From: a virus
IMG/VR virus record: IMGVR_UViG_3300040801_005040
Location: 1-64,000 of that record
Direction: 5' to 3' (one strand)
Length of the DNA: 64,000 nt
Below the pieces are notes generated by a model. It had not been told where the DNA came from. It made no database searches and saw only the letters and a list, made by a program, of their open reading frames with translations. A program made the position numbers and the translations under genes. Numbering within the stretch: the first letter of the stretch is position 1; each line of letters opens with the position of its first letter. Shown piece after piece: positions 35,400 to 43,303 of this stretch.

Positions 35400-38357
35400 T
35401 TAACCTTTTAATTTATTTGATCCTAAATATGCTATTGGAGTATTTACTTCATTAAATTGTCCTCCTTTAAGCCATATTCCTTTTTTAGGTGTTATTACAT
35501 TTATAACTCTAGTTTTTTGTATTGCTGCTGCACCATTAGAATCTGTTACATTATAATTTAAAGTATAAGTTCCTTCAACATTTGTATTTATTGAACCTGT
35601 GACTATTACATTATTTGTGATATTTCCTTCTTCATTATCTTCAGCAATAAACCCAGGTTCTATATAAGATTGTCCTACATTTAATGTAATTGTGGTGTTA
35701 CCTAATAATGTAATAATAGGGACAGTATTATTAGGAAAGTCTTCTAATAAAACTAAATCTTTTGTTAAAGTAAACAAGTATATTTCTATTGCCGTATACC
35801 CAGCATTATTTATAATTTCAGTATTGTTAATTGTCCAATTAGTAATTACTTGATTGGATGACAATATATTATGTTCTGTTACAAATGTATTTGGTATCCC
35901 TGTTATATTACTATCATTGGGATAAATTCCAGATCCCATAATAGGAAAAAAACCACTTGTAGTTCTATTATTACCAGTTCTATTTCTTACATGTGTTATT
36001 ATTTCTTCATCTAAAGAACTTCTAGATTGAGTGGTAGTATTTGTTCCTGCTCCTACATTATCTAATATATAATCTTCTAATCCTATTGTAGATAAAGGTA
36101 TATATTCACTTCTATATAAGGGTTGTGAAATCTTATATTGTTCGTACCCAGGCTTTACAATATAGGTATATGCACTATTAATATTTCCTGATACATAATA
36201 TCTTGTATTTTCTACTGTATTAGGCTCATTATTATTTGGATCAGGGGGAGTTACACCATATAAGTAATTAAAACCAGCTGTATTTGATGGATTTTTAAAC
36301 ATAATATTATTTTCACCTGTCCATCTTAATCCTTCAGAAGGACCTCCAGGATAACTAACATCATATATTATATTATTAATTTGCTCTAATGTTAAATCTA
36401 AATGGTATATTGTATTAGCCCTTACTGCTCTTTGATAACACAACGCATGAAGATTTTTAATATATGATATGTTTTTAGAATTACTATTTATAAGGTTTGA
36501 TTTATCCGAATAATAAAACATGCAATATTGTATAGTAACATTTAACATGCTTCTAATATCTAAATTTCCATCTAATCCATAGGAAAAAGAACAATGGTCT
36601 AATATAGCTGGCCCAAGCCAAATATTAGGTACATTAGAAGTAGGTTCTCCTAATGTAAATGAATCATCATTGGCTTCTGTAGAAGTAGAAGGATCTTGAT
36701 GAAATCTTATATGTCTTATAATAACATTACTAGCATATGATCTTAATCTACCACCTCTAATTACAATACCTCCTGGAGAAGTTTCACCTGCAATAGTAAC
36801 ATTACCAGCATTGGAGGGTATTATGGGATAATCACTTCCTGTATATCTTATTGTGCCAGATACAGCAAATACTATTATTCTTGGAAAAGCAAGTCTTAAT
36901 GCATCATCTAAACTTCCTGGACCACTTGTATTTAAATTTGTTACTTTTATTACTTGACCTCCTCTACCACCAGTAGTATATTTACCAAACCCATCTGCTG
37001 TTGGAAATGCTTTAAGAGTATTTAATATTATAGAATTATTAATATTTTCAGGTAAAGTTAAATCTCCCGTTAAAGAAAATAGATATATTTCTATTGCTGT
37101 ATAACCAGCATTATTAATAATAATATTATTATCAATAGTCCAATTTGTTTTAATTTGAGATGCTGATGTAATCCCATGTGTATTTACAAAATCATTTGGA
37201 ATACCTGGAATTATTGTAGAAACAGGAGGGGTGATATCATTAATTACAGGATAAGCAGGATTATCAGAAATAACAGTAATAGTATTTTCAAAATAATCAT
37301 TTATTTGTTCTTGGTCAAAAGTATCCCTCCATATAGAAGCCCCTACACCTCTTGGACCAGCTGCAAATAAATCTGCTTCAAGGGCAGCACCATTATCTTG
37401 CCCAATAATCATAGGCACAATACCACTGCCTGTTACTTGTCTTACATTTCTTTCTGCAATTTGATAATTACTACTTTTAAAAGGACCCCCTCCTCTAATA
37501 ATAGTATCTTCTTCATATACATTAGCATCATTTGGGCCAAGCTGTCCATCTAAATGCATGCAATTTCCATTTGGTCTTGCTACATTTGGATCTTGTATAG
37601 TTAATGCAGAATTAGGCCCTGTATTTTGAAATATTTGACCTATTGCATCCCAATTAGAACCAAAACCAGTATTTTGTCCTTCATTAACACCATGAATAAT
37701 ATTGTTTATTGTTTCATGGCTACACTCACAATCTGCGGTAATAGGACTTCTAAAAGCTTCGTTTGAAAAGTAATTTTTATATACACTACCATTTTTTTGA
37801 TTTCCAATTAAAGCATTACCAGAACCATAAGAATGATAAAGCATACAATATTGTAAAGTCCAATTGGTAACAAAATCATTGACTACATCACCTGTTACCG
37901 AAGTATTAAAATTTTCATCTTTTGCATGACTTAAAGAACAATGGTCTATTATAAAATTATTAACTGAAAAACTAGTTCTAATTTTTAAACCATCAGTTCC
38001 TGCAGGTGAATTAGGACCAGGTCTAAATTTTATATATCTTACAATAACGTTACTTTCTCTAATCCAAACATCACTTAATCTAATACATATGCCCCCGGGA
38101 GAGGTTTCGCCTGCAATAGTAGTGTTACCATATACATTAAGTGGAGTTTGAAGATTAATGTATCCAGATGTAGCAAAAACAATTATTCCACCACCTGAAA
38201 GCTGTGAACTTTCTAACTTTTCTCTTAAACTACCAGGACCTGAATCATTAGTATTGGTAACTACATAAATATTTTTCCCTCTACCTCCTGATGTAGATTT
38301 TCCAAAACCTTTAGCAGAAGGAAAAGCTAATTTTATGTCTAAGTTATATACTGCCAT
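35400..38357 (-). CDS. Tailspike-type protein with two tandem PL1-like pectate lyase domains
   Basis: The 985-residue product contains two homologous halves. Each begins with a PL1-type signature: AFPSAKGFGKSTSGGRGKNI then SGPGSLREKL and TIAGETSPGGI (domain 1, about 11-120), and AFPTADGFGKYTTGGRGGQV then SGPGSLDDAL and TIAGETSPGG (domain 2, about 450-550). Both continue as a beta-helix with Arg-containing segments (NEAFRSPIT in domain 1; YQRAVRANT in domain 2) where the catalytic Arg of pectate lyases lies. A cry22Aa/DUF5011-like Ig domain follows near 880-960 (GFIAEDNEEGNITNNV). The end, YLGSNKLKG, resembles phage fibre C-termini. It likely degrades pectin-like or algal polysaccharide during adsorption. 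The very AT-rich gene may be acquired. Confidence 0.82.
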   Translation of the reverse strand: MAVYNLDIKLAFPSAKGFGKSTSGGRGKNIYVVTNTNDSGPGSLREKLESSQLSGGGIIVFATSGYINLQTPLNVYGNTTIAGETSPGGICIRLSDVWIRESNVIVRYIKFRPGPNSPAGTDGLKIRTSFSVNNFIIDHCSLSHAKDENFNTSVTGDVVNDFVTNWTLQYCMLYHSYGSGNALIGNQKNGSVYKNYFSNEAFRSPITADCECSHETINNIIHGVNEGQNTGFGSNWDAIGQIFQNTGPNSALTIQDPNVARPNGNCMHLDGQLGPNDANVYEEDTIIRGGGPFKSSNYQIAERNVRQVTGSGIVPMIIGQDNGAALEADLFAAGPRGVGASIWRDTFDQEQINDYFENTITVISDNPAYPVINDITPPVSTIIPGIPNDFVNTHGITSASQIKTNWTIDNNIIINNAGYTAIEIYLFSLTGDLTLPENINNSIILNTLKAFPTADGFGKYTTGGRGGQVIKVTNLNTSGPGSLDDALRLAFPRIIVFAVSGTIRYTGSDYPIIPSNAGNVTIAGETSPGGIVIRGGRLRSYASNVIIRHIRFHQDPSTSTEANDDSFTLGEPTSNVPNIWLGPAILDHCSFSYGLDGNLDIRSMLNVTIQYCMFYYSDKSNLINSNSKNISYIKNLHALCYQRAVRANTIYHLDLTLEQINNIIYDVSYPGGPSEGLRWTGENNIMFKNPSNTAGFNYLYGVTPPDPNNNEPNTVENTRYYVSGNINSAYTYIVKPGYEQYKISQPLYRSEYIPLSTIGLEDYILDNVGAGTNTTTQSRSSLDEEIITHVRNRTGNNRTTSGFFPIMGSGIYPNDSNITGIPNTFVTEHNILSSNQVITNWTINNTEIINNAGYTAIEIYLFTLTKDLVLLEDFPNNTVPIITLLGNTTITLNVGQSYIEPGFIAEDNEEGNITNNVIVTGSINTNVEGTYTLNYNVTDSNGAAAIQKTRVINVITPKKGIWLKGGQFNEVNTPIAYLGSNKLKG

Positions 38358-39322
38358 TAGTTAGTTTTTATTATAGAAAGTTTACCTATAACTATTTGAT
38401 CTCCTACAGCAGGCGTTGATCCAGCATAAAATCTAAGTATTGCTGTTCCAGTAAGATTAGCAGTTACATTATATTCAAGATAAGTATAAGAAGAAGAAGA
38501 TAAAAATGGAGCTGCACCAGGACTGCCTGTTAATCCAGTCCAAGATCCTGTATAAGGACCACTACCTGTAGAAACATCCCCCTTTCTTCCCCATATTCTA
38601 ATATTAAAAGTATCTCCTGTTGTTACTGAAAAAGAATATTCTGCTCTTTCAGCATTAGTATCTCCTGCAGTCATAACAAGGGCAAAACTACCAGAATATG
38701 TATTGTTTGTAGTAGTGCTTAATGACCCTGCTGATCCACCTACTCCCCATCCTGTTGTACTATCTGTACTATTATTTATTGCTGCAGCTGCTGCATTTAA
38801 TTGAGTATGTATTTCATTAGGATCTACATAACTGGGATCAATAGCAGTAATTATTATATTATCTATTGTTGTTGTATTTCCAGTATCAGCATTATTTGAT
38901 CCTCCAACCCTAATATAATTGACATTGCTATTAGTTTTATTGTATGTAATGAATTCTGTAAAAGATGATGTTGCTAAAAAATATGATAGTGTTGCTAAAA
39001 AGCCTTCTCCTTCAAATATTATTATATCCCCATTAGTACCAATAGTTTCAGCAACATGAAATTTTATTTCTACTTCAGTATTTGTTGGCAACCCCAATTC
39101 TATTCTACCATAAAAAGGAGTATTTGTACCAGCAGAACTTGTGATTGATAAAGCATATAAACCATCTATAGGTGTAGGAGAAGAAGTTATTGATGCCCAC
39201 GTACCACTATTTACAATTATATCTGTTCCTGTAACACTATTAGTTTCTTTATATGGAGAAGCTGCGTTAGAGGTATTATATAAGTTATTTGTTTTTAATA
39301 CTGAACTACTAACTAGAAACAT
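38357..39322 (-). CDS. Two-domain jelly-roll (carbohydrate-binding-like) protein
   Basis: The 321-residue protein has two beta-sandwich domains of about 150 residues. The second (about 170-321) closely parallels the protein at 39324-39827: NEIHTQLNAAAAAINNSTDS, GWGVGGSAGSL, AERAEYSFSV, IRIWGRK and an end LSIIKTN. The pattern of a GW start, a central paired-strand region and a terminal D.vsi strand is typical of CBM4/9-like jelly rolls. It immediately precedes the pectate lyase protein (TAATG overlap). It probably binds glycan and assists the lyase. Confidence 0.6.
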   Translation of the reverse strand: MFLVSSSVLKTNNLYNTSNAASPYKETNSVTGTDIIVNSGTWASITSSPTPIDGLYALSITSSAGTNTPFYGRIELGLPTNTEVEIKFHVAETIGTNGDIIIFEGEGFLATLSYFLATSSFTEFITYNKTNSNVNYIRVGGSNNADTGNTTTIDNIIITAIDPSYVDPNEIHTQLNAAAAAINNSTDSTTGWGVGGSAGSLSTTTNNTYSGSFALVMTAGDTNAERAEYSFSVTTGDTFNIRIWGRKGDVSTGSGPYTGSWTGLTGSPGAAPFLSSSSYTYLEYNVTANLTGTAILRFYAGSTPAVGDQIVIGKLSIIKTN

Positions 39323-39323
39323 T

Positions 39324-39827
39324 TTAATTTATTTTTATGATTGATACAGAATCAACATGAACTTCATCAGCAACACCTCCAGCAAGGGAGGGATGAGCAT
39401 ATATTCTAATTACACATATTCCAGTACTTGTTGCTATTATATTAGAAAAAGTATACTCTTGCCAATTATTGTTAGTTATTGGTATGCTTGCAGGAGAATT
39501 TGTTAAATTAGACCAATTGCCAAAATATTGTGCTGTATAAACAGGAACTTTTGCCCAAATACTTATCTCGTATGTATCTCCTACATTTGCTGTCCAAGAA
39601 TATTCCATTCTTTCAGATGTATTGGGCGCACCTATCATAGCAAAGTAAAAATCTCCATTTTGAGCTCCTCCTGTTATAACATTTAAAGTTCCAGAAGAAC
39701 CGCCTATCCCCCATCCATCAGTTGAATTAATTTCATTACAATATAAAGAAACAGCATTAGCATTTGTATGAATTTCATTAGCTGCTGGAATACATGCTGG
39801 TTTTGTATATTGATTTATAATAAGCAT
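39324..39827 (-). CDS. Jelly-roll (carbohydrate-binding-like) protein
   Basis: This 167-residue protein has the same features as the C-terminal half of the next gene: NEIHTNANAVSLYCNEINST, GWGIGGSSGTLN, SERMEYSWTA, ISIWAK and an end VHVDSVSIIKIN. The fold suggested is a CBM4/9-like beta sandwich. It has no signal peptide, fitting a virion protein assembled in the cytoplasm. One or two such domains next to a pectate lyase suggest glycan docking. The family call rests on pattern rather than a profile match. Confidence 0.58.
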   Translation of the reverse strand: MLIINQYTKPACIPAANEIHTNANAVSLYCNEINSTDGWGIGGSSGTLNVITGGAQNGDFYFAMIGAPNTSERMEYSWTANVGDTYEISIWAKVPVYTAQYFGNWSNLTNSPASIPITNNNWQEYTFSNIIATSTGICVIRIYAHPSLAGGVADEVHVDSVSIIKIN

Positions 39828-39829
39828 AA

Positions 39830-40723
39830 TTAGTTCTTTATAAATTCAAGATATACAATCAAACCTTTTCCTGGTTCAGTAGAACCTACTTGATCTATAT
39901 CAATATTTACTTTATCATCAAAAATAAAATTAGCATCAGATATAACAGGAGTTGTATTTGAGCCTACAGATGTTTCAGAGCCTGCATCTATTACTAATTT
40001 AGTAGATAAAACATCCCCTGTATTTTTTCTTATTTGTATATCTATATTAGACCCTGTAGGTGCTTGCCATACAGAAGCTCTTACAGAATTTAAAGTAGCA
40101 GAATAAGGCATCCTAAAATAACCAGCACTATTTCCTACAATAATATTATCCTGTACTCCAGAACAAGCTACTCCAATATAATCAAAGTTTGTAGCAGAAT
40201 CTGTAATAAGATAATAGGTGCTAGGATCTTTTACAGCTATAGCATCATAATCTGATTGATTGAGAGCTACTATATTATTAATTTGTACTGCACTAGCTCC
40301 AAGTCCTGTAATATCAGACTCAATCATATTACCTATACGTCCATCAAGATATCCTTTATTAATTATATCATCGTCAGTAACTGTACCTCCTTTACGGATT
40401 ACATATTCAATAGCTCCACCATCAAAAGAAAAAGAAATAGTATTTGAACCAAAAACTACACTTGACTTTGCTATAGGGGATGTTCCTGCCTCAATAGTAA
40501 TGTTTGCAGTACCAGTAGGAATAAGTATTTTATTTTCATTAGCTGTAAGCCCTATATTAAAACTAGCTGGAAGTGTAAGACTACCAGTAGATTGAAGATA
40601 GTTAGCTAAAAGAGCTACTATTTCATCTATTGCTGCTTGCCCATCAGTTGCTGAGAGTCCTGACGTAGTGTTGTCATACTCAAAGTTCTCTACCTGATTA
40701 GCATCAAATTTTGGTTTTGCCAT
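39830..40723 (-). CDS. Fibre protein with shared C-terminal beta domain
   Basis: The 297-residue product has a fibre-type N-terminus (ATDGQAAIDEIVALLANYLQ), a central hinge LNQSDYDAIAVKDPSTYYLI of the kind found in many phage appendage proteins, and a C-terminal domain (about 190-297). This last domain (FRMPYSATLNSVRASVWQAP ... DIDQVGSTEPGKGL) matches the end of the 818-residue fibre ([20 protein letters not shown] ... [14 protein letters not shown]). The shared tip suggests duplication or domain swapping within the module. It probably links or caps a fibre. Confidence 0.65.
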   Translation of the reverse strand: MAKPKFDANQVENFEYDNTTSGLSATDGQAAIDEIVALLANYLQSTGSLTLPASFNIGLTANENKILIPTGTANITIEAGTSPIAKSSVVFGSNTISFSFDGGAIEYVIRKGGTVTDDDIINKGYLDGRIGNMIESDITGLGASAVQINNIVALNQSDYDAIAVKDPSTYYLITDSATNFDYIGVACSGVQDNIIVGNSAGYFRMPYSATLNSVRASVWQAPTGSNIDIQIRKNTGDVLSTKLVIDAGSETSVGSNTTPVISDANFIFDDKVNIDIDQVGSTEPGKGLIVYLEFIKN

Positions 40724-40724
40724 T

Positions 40725-42374
40725 TTATTTTATTGCTTTAATTGGTCCTATATACCCTCTGTTAAGTTTATTAGCTCCAAAACTTAAAGGTTTTTGTGTG
40801 TTTAATGAAGGAGGTATTATTACAGTTATTTCTTCACTGTATGATATTTTATTATCTACAGTATTTGCCCAAATTCTAAAATAATATGTTGTTCCTGATC
40901 TAAGAGAACTAGGATTACTATTTCCCACTACTTGGGAATGAAATGTAAGATAGTTAAACTCTGTTGCAGATTGTTCTGTATAAACTCCCGTATTTCTGGA
41001 AAACTCTACTCTACCTTGAGCAGGTATATCAAGATTCCAAGAAACTCTAAAAGAGTTGACATCAATTTCATTTACCATTATATTACTTATAACTGCAGAA
41101 GGTCCTTCTACTATAGTATTACAAGTTAAATTTGGGTCAATAACTATATTTGCACTCTCAAGGGCCCCCCATACTGAAGCAAATCCACTTTGATATATAT
41201 TATTTTCAGATAGTAAAACATTTCCCGTGTATATACCTCCATAGTCATAAACAGTACTTCCACTATTAAAAGTAGTACCACATACTGTTACATCAGGCAT
41301 ATATGCACCCCCTGAAAAAAAGGCCATGTCACTACTATCTTTGAAAAGACAATTATTAAATGTTATATGTCCACCCCCAATACTTGTAGAACCTATAACT
41401 CTTCCGTCGTAAGTTCCATCTTTAGCAAAAGTGCAATTATTGTAAGTAACAATTCCTTGATGTGTTACTGTTCCTGAATCGCAAAATTCTCCTTCTCCAT
41501 AACATTGACCCGTACCCGTATAGTATTTTACAAAATCCAAATTAGAATTATTTCCATCGGGAGAAGTGAATATAGAATTATTAAAAGTAACTACTCCACT
41601 TGCTCCTTTTATTATTCTTCTTTCAGAGTTATAGAAATTACCATTGTTTATTGTAACCATAGATCCTGAATCAAATAATTGTATAGCTTTAGTAGCATCT
41701 GTTCCAAAATTTATTTGATAGTAATAATCTGAAGAATCACATCCCCATATATCATGTATTTCAATTCCATCTATATTAACCCTTAAAGGCTGACTTGGTA
41801 GCTCGTACCAATATGTAATTAGTCCTGTAGCAGAACCTGTACCAGAAGTTAAGCTACAAGCGTTTAAAGCTCTTACATCGTGTATGTAGATATTTTTTAA
41901 TTCCCATTCTTCTGTATAAACATTAGGATCATCATAGAGATTTATTCTTAAAGCTATTACTCCTAAAGATACAGTTGGAAACATATCTTTAATTTCCAGA
42001 CCGTCTATGTTTACATGGGAATTAACTGTAAAAGCTTTTCTTATTGAAAGATTCTGAGAAACATCTACAATTAAATTTTTTATATATGTTTTACTTGGAC
42101 CTGGTGTTGGGCTAGTACTTGCATCAGTTGTTCTTTTTGATACTATAATTCCTTCAGAATCACCCCAGCTTCCTGATGAAGCAAATTGAATTGTTGAATT
42201 ATTAAAGTCAGCATTAGTATTTATATTCCCTCTAAAAAACAATGTTGACGATATTTTATAAGTTAGATTAGGCCCAGAAGTAAGAACCTCTTCGTTATCT
42301 AAAGCATTTTGTAATGCTATAGTATCGTCAGTTATACCATTTCCTACTGCACCATAATCTTGAAAACTTGCCAT
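40725..42374 (-). CDS. Pectate-lyase-superfamily tailspike with Fn3-like C-terminus
   Basis: The 549-residue protein begins FQDYGAVGNGITDDTIALQN, the classical start of the pectate_lyase_3/GH28-like beta-helix found in phage tailspikes. Rungs with Asn/Cys follow to about 430 (ITFNNCLFKDSS, VTYNNCTFAKDG). Residues about 435-525 look like a fibronectin type III domain (FRVSWNLD ... GTTYYFRIWANT). The last 25 residues include SFGANKLNRGYIG, resembling the end of the 985-residue lyase. I infer a polysaccharide-binding or -degrading spike; the catalytic residues cannot be fixed from sequence alone. Confidence 0.75.
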   Translation of the reverse strand: MASFQDYGAVGNGITDDTIALQNALDNEEVLTSGPNLTYKISSTLFFRGNINTNADFNNSTIQFASSGSWGDSEGIIVSKRTTDASTSPTPGPSKTYIKNLIVDVSQNLSIRKAFTVNSHVNIDGLEIKDMFPTVSLGVIALRINLYDDPNVYTEEWELKNIYIHDVRALNACSLTSGTGSATGLITYWYELPSQPLRVNIDGIEIHDIWGCDSSDYYYQINFGTDATKAIQLFDSGSMVTINNGNFYNSERRIIKGASGVVTFNNSIFTSPDGNNSNLDFVKYYTGTGQCYGEGEFCDSGTVTHQGIVTYNNCTFAKDGTYDGRVIGSTSIGGGHITFNNCLFKDSSDMAFFSGGAYMPDVTVCGTTFNSGSTVYDYGGIYTGNVLLSENNIYQSGFASVWGALESANIVIDPNLTCNTIVEGPSAVISNIMVNEIDVNSFRVSWNLDIPAQGRVEFSRNTGVYTEQSATEFNYLTFHSQVVGNSNPSSLRSGTTYYFRIWANTVDNKISYSEEITVIIPPSLNTQKPLSFGANKLNRGYIGPIKAIK

Positions 42375-42832
42375 TATAATCTAATTATATATTTTATACT
42401 TACATTATCTACTTCAAATTGATCACCTGAAGTAACTCCTCCAAAAACATATCTCCAGAGTGTACTTGATTCGGTTCCATGAGGAATATCAAATTGATAT
42501 TTCTTAAAAGTAGAACTTATAACTTCTTGATGTACTATATTAAAGGACATTCCAGATTGAAAAGTGTTTGTACCTACAGTTTGTCTTGCTTCATAGACTA
42601 TTCTTAAATAATATCGCTGCCCATCAAGAGGTACTATAGCATTTTGATACAATACATGATTATTTCCTGTATTTTGTAATGGACCTAAAGCTATTACATT
42701 ACCAACCCCTCCCGCAATAGTAGATCCATTATTTTTTACCCAAGAAGCATCAACATCAAATGTTCCATTTTCTACTTGCTCTTCTCCTAAAACAGGAGTT
42801 CTTATTCCTTTTCTATGTGTTTGCAATCTCAT
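42374..42832 (-). CDS. Jelly-roll (CBM4/9-like) protein, paralogue
   Basis: This 152-residue protein has the arrangement QVENGTFDVDASWVKNNG (typical start of CBM4/9-like domains), a central pair of strands (RYYLRIVYEARQT) and an end FGGVTSGDQFEVDNVSIKYI. It is clearly related to the next upstream gene, which ends FGGPISSSIFEVDNVSIRLI. Gene starts and stops overlap by 4 nt. I infer a glycan-binding accessory of the tailspike that follows. Confidence 0.62.
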   Translation of the reverse strand: MRLQTHRKGIRTPVLGEEQVENGTFDVDASWVKNNGSTIAGGVGNVIALGPLQNTGNNHVLYQNAIVPLDGQRYYLRIVYEARQTVGTNTFQSGMSFNIVHQEVISSTFKKYQFDIPHGTESSTLWRYVFGGVTSGDQFEVDNVSIKYIIRL

Positions 42833-43302
42833 AATATTAGTCTTATGCTTACATTATCTACTTCAAAAATTGAGGAGCTAATTGGACCACCAAAAGCTAA
42901 CCTTGTAAAATTACTAGATGTTCCAGGTACAGTTAAAGTTTTGTTATAAGTATATGTTGTGAATGAATTTGTCAATGGAATATTAAAATCTATTGAATAA
43001 TTTGTAAGACCTACTTGAAAAGCTCCACCTCCAAGTACAGTATCTCTGGCATCAAATTGAACTTTTATAGTTATTGTTTGTCCTAAATAAGAACTTAAAA
43101 AATCCCCATATACTGCCCAATTATTTGCTGTAACATTTAATGCTCCCATAGGATATACAGTAGCTATTCCTTCAGATATAAAACTTGATCCTTGAGTAGT
43201 CCAAATACCAGCAGGATTATTAAACCCAGGATCACTAACTAGTTCTGGTCCAAGACCTGATCCAGCTGCATTTAAAGCATGTAAGTTTTTTAATAAACTC
43301 AT
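42829..43302 (-). CDS. Jelly-roll (CBM4/9-like) protein, paralogue
   Basis: The 157-residue protein has an N-terminal ELVSDPGFNNPAGIWTTQGS, the usual entry of CBM4/9-like beta sandwiches, a strand TITIKVQFDARDT and the terminal FEVDNVSIRLIL. It is the tandem paralogue of the 152-residue protein downstream. The short N-terminal leader (MSLLKNLHALNAAG) may attach it to the virion. It follows the 669-residue fibre by 1 nt. Confidence 0.62.
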   Translation of the reverse strand: MSLLKNLHALNAAGSGLGPELVSDPGFNNPAGIWTTQGSSFISEGIATVYPMGALNVTANNWAVYGDFLSSYLGQTITIKVQFDARDTVLGGGAFQVGLTNYSIDFNIPLTNSFTTYTYNKTLTVPGTSSNFTRLAFGGPISSSIFEVDNVSIRLIL

Positions 43303-43303
43303 A

